Shown here one piece after another: positions 33,030 through 41,394 of a stretch of 64,000 nt of DNA. The notes below the pieces were generated by a model, which did not search any database, had not been told where the DNA came from, and worked only from the letters and a program-made list of their open reading frames with translations. Every line of letters starts with the position of its first letter. Positions within the stretch are counted from its first letter, which is position 1. The stretch is taken from the NCBI GenBank assembly GCA_963664085.2, contig CAXXLO010000002.1:3100001-3164000 (forward strand). The letters are read 5' to 3'. The DNA comes from Bin5 sp022821545 (GTDB taxonomy: Bacteria; Chloroflexota; Anaerolineae; Caldilineales; Caldilineaceae). The position numbers and the translations under genes are program-made.

Positions 33030-35009
33030 TTACTCCTTGCCCTTCAAGCCCGCGCCCAACTTCCAATAGAGGACACCCAGCGGCGGCAACTCCATCAACG
33101 CAGACCAGGAGGCGCCCTGCCACGGAATCCCCTCGGCCTCCAGGGGGAAAGGATTGTCCACGCCGCTGCCTCCGTAAATCTGCCGGTCACTGTTCAAGAT
33201 CTGGTGATAGTCTCCGGGGCCAGGCAGACCGACGCGGTAGCCGTGCCGCGGGACCGGTGTAAAGTTGCAGACGACGACGATGCAGTTCTCACCCTCTGCG
33301 TCGCGGCGTACAAAGCTCGTGATCGAATGTTCCGCGTCCTGGTAATCGATCCATTGAAATCCCCCCCAGCTTGCGTCCGACTGGTGCAATGCCGTTTCCC
33401 AGCAATAGAGCCGATTGCTGTCGCGCACAAAACGCTGCAAAGTGCGGTGTTCCTCGAGTTCCAGCAGATGCCAGTCAAGGCTGAAAATCTCACTCCACTC
33501 CCGCAACTGGCCGAACTCTCCGCCCATGAAGAGCAGTTTCTTGCCCGGATGAGCGTTCATAAAGCCGTAAAGGAGCCGCAGGTGGGCAAACTTTTGCCAT
33601 GGATCGCCCGGCATCTTCTCAAGCATTGACCCCTTCAGATGAACGACCTCGTCGTGGCTCAGTGGGAGAATGAAATTCTCGCTGAATGCGTAGCTGAGGC
33701 TGTATGTAATCAGGTGATGATTGAAGCGCCGGAACAGAGGGTCCATCTCAAAGAAGTTCAACGTGTCGTTCATCCAGCCCATATTCCACTTGTAGTCGAA
33801 TCCCAGTCCGCCGCTGTTCGCGGGGCGCGAGACCATCGGCCAGATGCTGCTCTCCTCGGCGATCTTCAGAACGCCCGGCGCCCGCTCGTGCAACATTTCG
33901 TTCGTCTTCCGCAGCAAAGAGATTGCGTCCAGGTTTTCGTGGCCGCCATGCTGGTTGGGAATCCACTCCGCCCCCTCTCTGCTGTAGTCCAGGTAGAGCA
34001 TCGAGGCCACCGCATCCACGCGCAGCCCGTCAATGTGGTACTCCTCCGCCCAGAACAGCGCGCTGGCAGCGAGGAAGTTTCGTACCTCATTGCGCCCGTA
34101 ATCGAAGATCTTCGTGCCCCAGTCAGGATGGTCGCCGCGGCGCGGGTCCTCATATTCGTACAACGCCGCGCCGTCAAAGTAGGCCAGTCCGTGGGCATCC
34201 TTGGGAAAGTGGGCCGGCACCCAGTCCAGAAGGACGCCGATCTGATTCTGATGGCAGTGGTCGACGAAATACTTGAAATCATCCGGCGTCCCGAAGCGGC
34301 ATGTCGGCGCGAAATACCCAGTGCTCTGGTACCCCCAGGATCCCTCAAACGGGTGTTCGGTCACAGGCAGGAGTTCGATGTGCGTGTAGCCCATCTCCTT
34401 GACGTAGTCAACCAGCTGGTGCGCCAGCTGCCGGTATCCCAGTACTCGATTGTCCTCGGGGTTTCGCCGCCAGCTGCTCAGATGAACTTCATAGATGTTC
34501 AGGGGTTGGTCCAGCGCCTGTCTGCTGCCGCGACTCTCGACCCACGCGTCATCTCCCCACGGATAGCTGTCCATCGGCCAGATCCTGGAAGCGGTTCCGG
34601 GCGGATGCTCCGCGTAAAAGCCATACGGGTCCGATTTGTCGATCCGAAAGTCTACCAGCGGGAGTTGGATGGAAAACTTGTATTCGCTGCCGGCCTCCAA
34701 ACGGGCGCTCGGCGCGCCGCTTTCGGATGGCAGCGGCGCTGAGGGGATGAACAGCTCCCAGATTCCCTCTCGGTGGGCGTGCATTGGGTGGACTTGCGGA
34801 TTCCACCCGTTAAAGGCTCCGATTACGCTTACGCCCTGGGCATTTGGCGCCCAGACCGCGAACTGCACGCCGATGACCCCCTCCACCGTGCGGAAGTGGG
34901 CGCCGAATTTGCGGTAGCAATAGAGAAAGTTGCCCTCTCCAAACAGGAAGGCCTCGTCATCCGTAAACCACGAACTGTTCAATGGACTGCGTCCTTCGCT
35001 TCCAGCCAT
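33030..35009 (-). CDS. glgB: 1,4-alpha-glucan branching enzyme (GH13)
   Basis: GlgB introduces alpha-1,6 branches into glycogen. The 659-residue enzyme has an N-terminal CBM48-like domain (GVQFAVWAPNAQGVSVIGAFNGWNP) and a GH13 barrel. The nucleophile is Asp332 (GLRVDAVASMLYLDYSR), the acid/base is Glu385 (IAEESSIWP) and the transition-state Asp is Asp453 (PLSHDEVVHLKGSM). It ends with the usual beta-domain. The frame is open to 35096, overlapping the preceding glycogen synthase gene. I start at ATG 35009 because the extension lacks family character, although its ribosome-binding site is weak. Confidence 0.95.
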   Translation of the reverse strand: MAGSEGRSPLNSSWFTDDEAFLFGEGNFLYCYRKFGAHFRTVEGVIGVQFAVWAPNAQGVSVIGAFNGWNPQVHPMHAHREGIWELFIPSAPLPSESGAPSARLEAGSEYKFSIQLPLVDFRIDKSDPYGFYAEHPPGTASRIWPMDSYPWGDDAWVESRGSRQALDQPLNIYEVHLSSWRRNPEDNRVLGYRQLAHQLVDYVKEMGYTHIELLPVTEHPFEGSWGYQSTGYFAPTCRFGTPDDFKYFVDHCHQNQIGVLLDWVPAHFPKDAHGLAYFDGAALYEYEDPRRGDHPDWGTKIFDYGRNEVRNFLAASALFWAEEYHIDGLRVDAVASMLYLDYSREGAEWIPNQHGGHENLDAISLLRKTNEMLHERAPGVLKIAEESSIWPMVSRPANSGGLGFDYKWNMGWMNDTLNFFEMDPLFRRFNHHLITYSLSYAFSENFILPLSHDEVVHLKGSMLEKMPGDPWQKFAHLRLLYGFMNAHPGKKLLFMGGEFGQLREWSEIFSLDWHLLELEEHRTLQRFVRDSNRLYCWETALHQSDASWGGFQWIDYQDAEHSITSFVRRDAEGENCIVVVCNFTPVPRHGYRVGLPGPGDYHQILNSDRQIYGGSGVDNPFPLEAEGIPWQGASWSALMELPPLGVLYWKLGAGLKGKE

Positions 35010-35073
35010 GGGGATTCCGGTAAGCGGACGGCGCGAAACCTGCGTGGATACTCTTGCGAATTGCAGGCGGCCG

Positions 35074-36954
35074 CTATGCCTTGCATATTCTTGCAAGTCC
35101 GGGCAAAAAGCTGGTCTCCACGACCGCTTCCCAGCTCATACTGCCCGCCAGCGCGCTGCCGCGCCGCCGCAGTTCGGCCTTTTCCTTGCGGCTGCCGGGA
35201 AGGCGTTCGAATATCTCCCTCGCAGTCGCTTCTGAATTGCGGGCCTCGATGCTGGCCCGAACGGGGGCGTCAATGTCCAGCGCATCCCGCGGCGTGCCGG
35301 GCGCCTGCCCTTCCGGCAAGCCAATATAGTCTGCGACAACCAGCGGGAAAGTTTTTTCGGCAAAGGCGCTGCCGAGCGCCCCGCCGCCGGGCAGCGTGAT
35401 TCGACCACTGCCGCGTCCGTCCTGCTCGTCTGCCGCCGGTTCCCTTTGCTCGACGAGCTCGTTCGCTGCCCGCTGCACAGAGCCGATCAACCCGCACACA
35501 CTGCTGACGCAGGAGATGGCGCCGAATTGGACAGGCTCGATCTGCGATATTCCAAACGGTTCATAGATGCTCTGCCCGAACTCAAGGTCGCTGCCGCGGC
35601 GAATGTCGCTGAACGTCATGTCCGCAGGCATGCGCCTGCCGCATCGGTCCCGGCTCCAGCCGAACTGGTTCACCAGGACGATCTTGCTGCTGCCGGCCGA
35701 ATGGTTAAAGGGCTCGACATCATCAAAAAAGAAGGGCGCCTCCTCTCCTATCAGATCGCCGTTGTCACCCCGATGGCCCACAGGCCACCCATACAAAGTT
35801 TCCCAGCTTTCAACCTGCTCCGGCCGGCGGCCGGCCGGTGTACTGCTGGCAAGCACAAAGAGCGCCGCCGTCTTCCCGGATGACGCCAGCAGCCTGTCCA
35901 GATGGCTCGCCACCCGCACGTCTCGCCACAGCGCTTTGGAAAGGACCATCCGCGCCACGTGCGTAAAGACGTAATCCGGCCTGTACCCAAGGAGTGTGTT
36001 GCAGTATTCCTGTAACCGGCGCTTGGAATCCAGCAGTTCCGTCATCCCAACCTTTTCCGACCGGATGCCGTTGTAAACAAGATCGATCCTGCAATTGGCG
36101 AAAGGCCCGCCCAGGAATCGCAGCTCTTCTCGCACGGTGTCACTGACGGCAAATATGGCATCGCAATGGATCGCCTGGCGAACGATCGCATGTTTGAAAT
36201 AGGAACTCTGCTCGCCAAAAACCGTATCCAGCGGCAAATGGGATTCGCGGGCGCGCAGGAGCGCGTTGTAGAAGCGCGTATCGTGACCCGCGTGGCTCTC
36301 CACGAGCAACCGGGCCGTCGCCACCTCATGAGCATAAAAGACGGTGCGCCACTGCTCCGGCTCATTCAGCTGCGCGGCAAAAGCGAACGGGAGGCCCAGC
36401 CACTCGTGGGCGATAATCACCCGCTCGTGCGCCGCCAGCCCCTCGTCAAGCCCCAGCGCTTTGAGACCGGCAAAAAGCGGCTGGGCGATCGACATATAGA
36501 GGTTGTACTCGAAATCATAGTTGTAGCGAAAACTCTCGACGCCGTAGTTTTCCCACAGAAAATAGCTGAATCTCTCCACGTGACCCCTATGCGGATTGCT
36601 GGCATCGACCAGCAATATCTCATGCTCCGCATCGCCAAAACGGCGCAGCCCGTAGAGCAGGCCAACCTGAAACGTCCGCTCAACTGTTCGTAACGCTTGC
36701 TGGACCTCCTCGCCGGCGTCGTAAAGTATCCCGTGAAGGCTGCTGTAGCGGATCTGCACACCGTTGCGCGGGTCGGTCAGCCGCTCCATCTGGACCGGAT
36801 CCCAGCCAAACATCGGCCCGACCAGAACCGTCCTTCTGACCTGCTCGTTATATGATTTTGTACTCAGAATACCGTCCAGCACCGAACCGATGCCGCCAAC
36901 TTTCGCGCCGGCTTCATGCGTAGCGTGAACGGCAAGCGGGATGGAATACGTCAC
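35074..36954 (-). CDS. glgA: Glycogen synthase, divergent and long
   Basis: The 626-residue glycosyltransferase starts MTYSIPLAVHATHEAGAKVGGIGSVLDGI, matching the KxGGLGDV substrate loop of GT5 glycogen synthases. It carries the C-terminal nucleotide-sugar motif YEPFGISQIEPVQFGAI (cf. FEPCGLTQL). At 626 residues it is well above the usual 480. Extra sequence includes a segment after residue 380 (ASSTPAGRRPEQVESWETLYGW), and the order of helices hints at the larger GT3-like class. The start is GTG 36954, preceded by GGGAGG; longer frames to 37074 read low-complexity sequence. It is immediately upstream of glgB. Confidence 0.85.
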   Translation of the reverse strand: MTYSIPLAVHATHEAGAKVGGIGSVLDGILSTKSYNEQVRRTVLVGPMFGWDPVQMERLTDPRNGVQIRYSSLHGILYDAGEEVQQALRTVERTFQVGLLYGLRRFGDAEHEILLVDASNPHRGHVERFSYFLWENYGVESFRYNYDFEYNLYMSIAQPLFAGLKALGLDEGLAAHERVIIAHEWLGLPFAFAAQLNEPEQWRTVFYAHEVATARLLVESHAGHDTRFYNALLRARESHLPLDTVFGEQSSYFKHAIVRQAIHCDAIFAVSDTVREELRFLGGPFANCRIDLVYNGIRSEKVGMTELLDSKRRLQEYCNTLLGYRPDYVFTHVARMVLSKALWRDVRVASHLDRLLASSGKTAALFVLASSTPAGRRPEQVESWETLYGWPVGHRGDNGDLIGEEAPFFFDDVEPFNHSAGSSKIVLVNQFGWSRDRCGRRMPADMTFSDIRRGSDLEFGQSIYEPFGISQIEPVQFGAISCVSSVCGLIGSVQRAANELVEQREPAADEQDGRGSGRITLPGGGALGSAFAEKTFPLVVADYIGLPEGQAPGTPRDALDIDAPVRASIEARNSEATAREIFERLPGSRKEKAELRRRGSALAGSMSWEAVVETSFLPGLARICKA

Positions 36955-37199
36955 AAGGACCTCCCGAAGTGACCCGTTTTCGCCCCCATCATAGCATAGG
37001 AATTCGACTGCCTGCGAATGAGCTCCCTCCACCCCGCCCGGCCCTCTCTCCGCCCCGCCTCCCACAACGAACAACCGACCGCTGCCTGCTGGCCGCCGCT
37101 CGCTGACTACTGCCTACTGACCCCTCAAATTGAGCAATGGCCCATTCTATGCTAAGGTGGCGACCGGGTTCCCGCCTGCAAGTCGCAAAAGGACAGTTG

Positions 37200-38357
37200 A
37201 TGGCCGCAGAAAAAGTTGCGCAACTGCAGCAGCAAAGTCGCCGGCTGACCCTGATATGCAGCCTGACGCTCCTGATCGGTGTCCTGCTGTTGCGTGTTGG
37301 CGCTCTCAACCCCGATTTCAGCATCCGCCGCTGGTTCATGATCTCAGCGCTCACTGTGGCGGGTCTGTTCTGGTTTCTGCGACGCGTCCTGCCCCAGAAT
37401 CATCCCCCCGGCAGTCAAGAACTCTACGCCGATCTTGGCTCCGCCAACAGACTTACCATTTACCGCGGCCTTGCCTACGCGTGGATGGCCGGTTTCCTTC
37501 TGTTGCCAAGGCCCGGCGGCGCCGTCGACTGGCTGCCTGCTCTCCTCTATGTCGGGGCATCCGTCGCCGATGTTTTCGATGGCTACCTGGCTCGTATATC
37601 GGAGAGAGTGACCCGCCTTGGAGAAACGCTGGACATGGAGTTCGACGGATTTGGCGTCCTCGTAGGTTGCGCCCTGGCCGTGCAATATGGACAGCTGCCC
37701 CTGGTATTCCTGCTGGTCGCCTTTGCGCGTCCCCTCTTCGTCTGGGGTATGCTGTGGCGTACGCGCAAGGGGCTTGTCAACCACCCGTTGACCGACAGTG
37801 ATCAGCGGCGCATCATGGCCGGCCTGCTTATGATTTTTCTGTCCACAGTATTGTGGCCTATATTCGAGCCCCCCGTTACCTACGCGGTTGGCGTCGTTTT
37901 CGGAGGCGCAGTGGCGCTCAGCTTCGTACGCGACTGGCTTGTCACGATCGGCTGGCTGCGGCCGCATCATCCCGCATACATCCTCTGGCGCGCCCGCCTC
38001 AAACTTTGGGCCTTCGCCTGGACGCCTGTCGTCCTCAGGATCGCTATCGCCCTGCTGGTCTCTCTGCTGGTCTCAAGCCTTCTGGCGTCAGCGACCGCTC
38101 TGCCAGCCCCGCTGAGCTGGTCCGTCGCCGCCGTCGCCGCCATCGCGGGCTTGACGGCCCTGTTCGGCATCGGCGCCAGGACGTCGGCCGGTTTTGTCAA
38201 TGCCGCCGCCTACCTCCACTTCATCTCCGGCGGACAGCCCTGGCTGGGGCTGACGCTGCTCGTCCTCTCTTCTCTCCTGCTCATTCTTGGCAGCGGCCAC
38301 TTCACGCTCTGGGTCCCCGAGGAACGCTGGCTACGCGTCGGAGCAGCCGGCTCCTAA
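37200..38357 (+). CDS. CDP-alcohol phosphatidyltransferase family membrane protein
   Basis: The 385-residue protein has about nine hydrophobic segments and the full family motif D-x2-DG-x2-AR-x8-G-x3-D-x3-D at residues 124-149 (DVFDGYLAR ... GETLDMEFD). That motif binds the CDP-alcohol and metal. Such enzymes make phospholipid head groups or inositol phosphates. The protein is nearly twice the usual 200 residues, with extra membrane segments at both ends, so the acceptor cannot be predicted. ATG 37200 has AAAGGA six bases upstream; the frame is open from 37137. It is divergent from glgA. Confidence 0.88.
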   Translation: MAAEKVAQLQQQSRRLTLICSLTLLIGVLLLRVGALNPDFSIRRWFMISALTVAGLFWFLRRVLPQNHPPGSQELYADLGSANRLTIYRGLAYAWMAGFLLLPRPGGAVDWLPALLYVGASVADVFDGYLARISERVTRLGETLDMEFDGFGVLVGCALAVQYGQLPLVFLLVAFARPLFVWGMLWRTRKGLVNHPLTDSDQRRIMAGLLMIFLSTVLWPIFEPPVTYAVGVVFGGAVALSFVRDWLVTIGWLRPHHPAYILWRARLKLWAFAWTPVVLRIAIALLVSLLVSSLLASATALPAPLSWSVAAVAAIAGLTALFGIGARTSAGFVNAAAYLHFISGGQPWLGLTLLVLSSLLLILGSGHFTLWVPEERWLRVGAAGS

Positions 38358-38945
38358 CTGCTGTACCACCCCACAATTTTCAGAAGCTCTTCTGGTAAGG
38401 GCGCGTTGACGTCAGCAGATTTCACAATAGCAGATTTCACAGTGGTTGGCGGCGCGCCAATGCAGCGCTTAAGTAAGCGTGAATACTGAACCTTCCGCGC
38501 CTGCCCTTTACTGTAGAGGTGTAGTGGCGCATGGCTTTATTGATTAGGGAAAGCGCAAGGCCCAGCGGACCATTATCGGTCCCTTGCACCACCTGGGCAC
38601 GTTGATATTTGTCTGAGCAGCGATTTGCGGGAGTTAAGTGCCCCCGGTTCGGGGGCCTCGCAGTCACGCACTGAGAGCTGAAGAAAGCGCGGGACCGGGG
38701 GGCGGCCGTCACACCAACCCTCCCAAGCCCCGCTAGGCCACGAGATTACGGCTCGTGACTTCCCTTAAGTATCCCCACAACCTCGTTTGTTGGCAAGGAG
38801 ACACAGACTCCGAACTCGTGTGCTGTGTCGGAATAACGCGCGGATTTGGCGCTGGCAAAATGCCGTCGCCGGGTTCGCGCCTGTTCTTTGACCGGGATGT
38901 ACGGATTTGGGGATTACGCGATGATTTGAGAGAGGGTACAAACGC
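38358..38945. other. 588-bp gene-poor region with repeats and a possible gene remnant
   Basis: No convincing gene is seen here. The region holds a 13-bp direct repeat at 38414-38441 and a GC hairpin at 38640-38656 (GCCCCCG/CGGGGGC, 3-nt loop). A stop-to-stop minus-strand frame of 60 codons at 38536-38354 lacks a start codon but has protein-like sequence (PLPEELLKIVGWYSS at its end). The last could be the 3' remnant of a decayed gene. A reading frame at 38712-38437 lacks a ribosome-binding site and looks spurious. Confidence 0.4.
38414..38441. repeat. 13-bp direct repeat, 15-bp period
   Basis: AGCAGATTTCACA occurs at 38414-38426 and again at 38429-38441, separated by AT. This spacing is short for a pair of protein-binding sites, and slippage is equally likely. 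Confidence 0.8.
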
Positions 38946-41081
38946 ATGAAACTTCATAATCTGAACATCACCACAGCAACGCGGTGGGTGTTACTGACGC
39001 TGGCCGTAGTGTTGATCACAGCTTGGGCACTTACTGCTGCCATTCCGGTCAACGCCCAATCCGACGCGCTGCCCAAACCGGGGGGAGTGAACGTACAGAC
39101 CACGCAGGGTTCGCTGGAAGTGTCAGTGACCTGGACCAGCGTATCGGGAGCCGCATCTTACCGGGTACGTCTACGTGAAGCCGGACCTGACAACAGTTTC
39201 ACTGACGTAGCCACTCCCACAAACGCCTCGGCTACATTTGAGGTGGGTGGTTTCGGCGATTGGGTCGTCCGCGTTGAAGCTTGCAACGACAGCGGCTGCG
39301 GACGCGGTTCAGCAGTACAGTTTACGGTAGCAGACGTTCAGAGTACCGCTTCGGGTTCCTCCGAACCGACGCCAACGCCGGAGCCAGCCCCTCAGAGTAC
39401 CGCTTCGGGTTCCTCCGAACCGACGTCAACGCCGGAGCCAGCCCCTCAGAGTACCGCTTCGGGTTCCACCGGACCGACGCCAACTCCACTGCCGGTTCCT
39501 TACCTTGACATCAGTCATACCCGCACAAACGCCGGCCGCTATGAGTCCCGCAACATCGATGGCGGAATGCACTGCATACGTGAGGGGATGAGCTCGGACC
39601 CATATGAGTTCAAACTGCCCCGGCAACCCACCCACAATGTGACGGTTCAGCTCGGCGACCGATACCAGGCAACCAATGGCTCGGACGGTGGTATCATCAC
39701 GGCGAGCCCGTCCACCCTGACCTTCACCCCCAGTAACTGGAATACCAGGCAGTCAGTTACGTTTAGCGCGCCGAACGACCAGGATGCCATCGAGCCGAAA
39801 GCGGGATTCGTGCCGGTGGTGTCGAGTACGGATCCGGCCTACAACTTTGAGGACTTCACCATAGACGTATGCGCCACTGACGATGACCAAACCGGGTACG
39901 AAATTTCATCGACGAGCTTCTCTGTCGATGAGGGCGCTTCGGGGTCCTATACCATAAGACTGAAGTCGCAACCGGGCAGCGACGTCACAGTGACGGTCTC
40001 GCCTACCGGGCAAACGAACGCAACCGTCAGTTCCTACACGCGCAGCCTTACATTCACGCGTGCCAATTGGAACACGGCGCAGTCCATATCTGTGACTCTT
40101 GGTAGAGACTCGAACGGCAGTTCCGGCACTGTGACCATTTCACATAACTTTGAATCGAATGACTTTCAGTACGCCGGCCTTCACCTCCCGGACGTGACGA
40201 TAACTGAAGTCGACAAAACCACCGTGGGTACCAGTACCAGGAGCGGCCCTGAGTCCCTGTCGCTCTTCGTCAGGTCCGAGGACCAGGAACCGGTTTGGAC
40301 CAAGGGCGTAGCGTTCAGTGAAGTCCTGCCCGCAGCTCAAGACGGAACCGACCCCATCACCTACACCCTGGCAGGAAATCTGCCGGCTGGCGTCACTTTC
40401 ACCGCAAGCACGCGCACGATCAGCGGGACGCCGACCACAGCCACCAGAATGTGGACTTTCCTCACCTACAAGGCCATGGACTCGGCCACTCCGCCCAACT
40501 CGGTTGAGGTCGTCATGCGGTACCTTGTAGAATCCAACATACAGTTCTCGGCTACGATTCCCGACATGGAGTTCACCGTCGGGCAGGACATCAGCGTTGT
40601 GCAACTTCCCACTGCGACCGGTTGCGACGGCTGTTCGTATAGAATAATGCCCCTGAGGCCGCAGGGCATCGGCAGGAGGGGAACCACATTGGTGGGGACA
40701 CCAACAGGGCCGACGAACGGTCCGGTCACCGTCACCTATGAGGCAACGGACTCTCTGGGTTACGTCAAATCCACCCAGTTCCGCATCACGGTGAATCCGC
40801 CGGTTCGGATCAGTGGAGGCAGCGTTCCCAGCTTCCGTTCCGGGGTAGCGATCAATCCGTCGTACCAACTGCCCGCCGCGACAGGCGGCACTGGAACAAT
40901 CACGTACTCGATTCACAGGATAGGCCGGTCTCTGCCCGCCGGCGTCACGTTCGACTCGGCAACCCGCAGCTTGTCCGGCACGCCGGCGCAACCCACCACA
41001 CGACGCTACTGGATGTGGTATCAGGCTACGGATGAACGTGGATCCACTCACCGCGAACGGGTCTGGCTGGGAGTTGACTGA
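38946..41081 (+). CDS. Secreted multi-domain surface protein (FN3-, Calx-beta-like and Ig-like domains)
   Basis: The 711-residue protein has a signal peptide (about 1-37, ending INVNAQS-like PVNAQS) and then an FN3-like domain (about 45-128). Three copies of an 18-residue Thr/Pro/Ser-rich linker cover about 132-185. Next come beta-sandwich units including SSTSFSVDEGASGSYTIRL and SLTFTRANWNTAQSISVTL, a repeat type common in Chloroflexota surface proteins. Two or three He_PIG-like Ig domains follow (LPAGVTFTASTRTISGTP, LPAGVTFDSATRSLSGTP). It ends without a membrane anchor or sorting signal, so it is probably released or bound non-covalently. It stands alone between a gene-poor region and a terminator. 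Confidence 0.85.
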   Translation: MKLHNLNITTATRWVLLTLAVVLITAWALTAAIPVNAQSDALPKPGGVNVQTTQGSLEVSVTWTSVSGAASYRVRLREAGPDNSFTDVATPTNASATFEVGGFGDWVVRVEACNDSGCGRGSAVQFTVADVQSTASGSSEPTPTPEPAPQSTASGSSEPTSTPEPAPQSTASGSTGPTPTPLPVPYLDISHTRTNAGRYESRNIDGGMHCIREGMSSDPYEFKLPRQPTHNVTVQLGDRYQATNGSDGGIITASPSTLTFTPSNWNTRQSVTFSAPNDQDAIEPKAGFVPVVSSTDPAYNFEDFTIDVCATDDDQTGYEISSTSFSVDEGASGSYTIRLKSQPGSDVTVTVSPTGQTNATVSSYTRSLTFTRANWNTAQSISVTLGRDSNGSSGTVTISHNFESNDFQYAGLHLPDVTITEVDKTTVGTSTRSGPESLSLFVRSEDQEPVWTKGVAFSEVLPAAQDGTDPITYTLAGNLPAGVTFTASTRTISGTPTTATRMWTFLTYKAMDSATPPNSVEVVMRYLVESNIQFSATIPDMEFTVGQDISVVQLPTATGCDGCSYRIMPLRPQGIGRRGTTLVGTPTGPTNGPVTVTYEATDSLGYVKSTQFRITVNPPVRISGGSVPSFRSGVAINPSYQLPAATGGTGTITYSIHRIGRSLPAGVTFDSATRSLSGTPAQPTTRRYWMWYQATDERGSTHRERVWLGVD
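39339..39500 (+). repeat. Three tandem 54-bp repeats within the secreted protein gene
   Basis: The units lie at 39339-39392, 39393-39446 and 39447-39500. The first two differ at one base; the third differs at several, mostly in its second half. Each encodes 18 residues beginning QSTASGS. The near-identity suggests recent duplication and a length-variable stalk between domains. Confidence 0.9.
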
Positions 41082-41114
41082 TCCAGCTACCTGCTCCTGA
41101 ATTCGGCCCGAACC

Positions 41115-41141
41115 AAAGCCCCAGTTGATAACTGGGGCTTT
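41115..41141 (+). terminator. Rho-independent terminator after the secreted protein gene
   Basis: AAAGCCCCAGTT (41115-41126) and AACTGGGGCTTT (41130-41141) form a perfect 12-bp stem with a 3-nt loop, 33 bp after the stop. The T-run is short, being part of the stem. It could work in both directions. Confidence 0.75.
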
Positions 41142-41394
41142 GCCGATCTGGCGCCTTCCTGACTTACTGCCGGTCGTTCCACTACATTCGCTCCACTACA
41201 TTCGTTCCACAAAAAATTGCCGGCGTTGTAAGAAACGCAGCTTTATGCCAAGATAATACGTGGCCTATAGGGCCGTAACGTTCGTCGGTTACTTTGCCAT
41301 TTCCCGCAGCCCCTAGACTACGGGCTTGGCCTCGTGACCAAAGCGATCGAAGTCATTCTGATCGTGCTCCTATTCCTGCCATCGAGGTAACGTC
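41142..41394. other. Intergenic region before the D-amino-acid enzyme gene
   Basis: I see no gene here. It contains the 14-bp repeat at 41177-41210, an AT-rich patch (CAAAAAATTG) and a possible -10, GATAAT, near 41250 without a matched -35. The ribosome-binding site for the next gene is GAGGTAACGTC just before its ATG. Confidence 0.4.
41177..41210. repeat. 14-bp tandem repeat, 2.4 copies
   Basis: TTCCACTACATTCG (41177-41190), CTCCACTACATTCG (41191-41204) and a partial TTCCAC (41205-41210) lie in tandem. The origin is probably slippage; no regulatory role can be argued from sequence. Confidence 0.85.

Noticed and set aside
32172..33629. Open plus-strand frame of 485 codons
   Set aside because: It lies antisense to nagA and glgB, whose family motifs are clear; it is a by-product of high GC.
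33639..34742. Open plus-strand frame of 367 codons
   Set aside because: It is antisense to glgB, where the three catalytic acids are present in the other strand.
38437..38712. Open minus-strand frame of 91 codons in the gene-poor region
   Set aside because: No ribosome-binding site and no recognisable domain; the composition is atypical.
41177..41210. Candidate CRISPR-like repeat
   Set aside because: The units are 14 bp, tandem without spacers and only 2.4 copies, so this is not an array.
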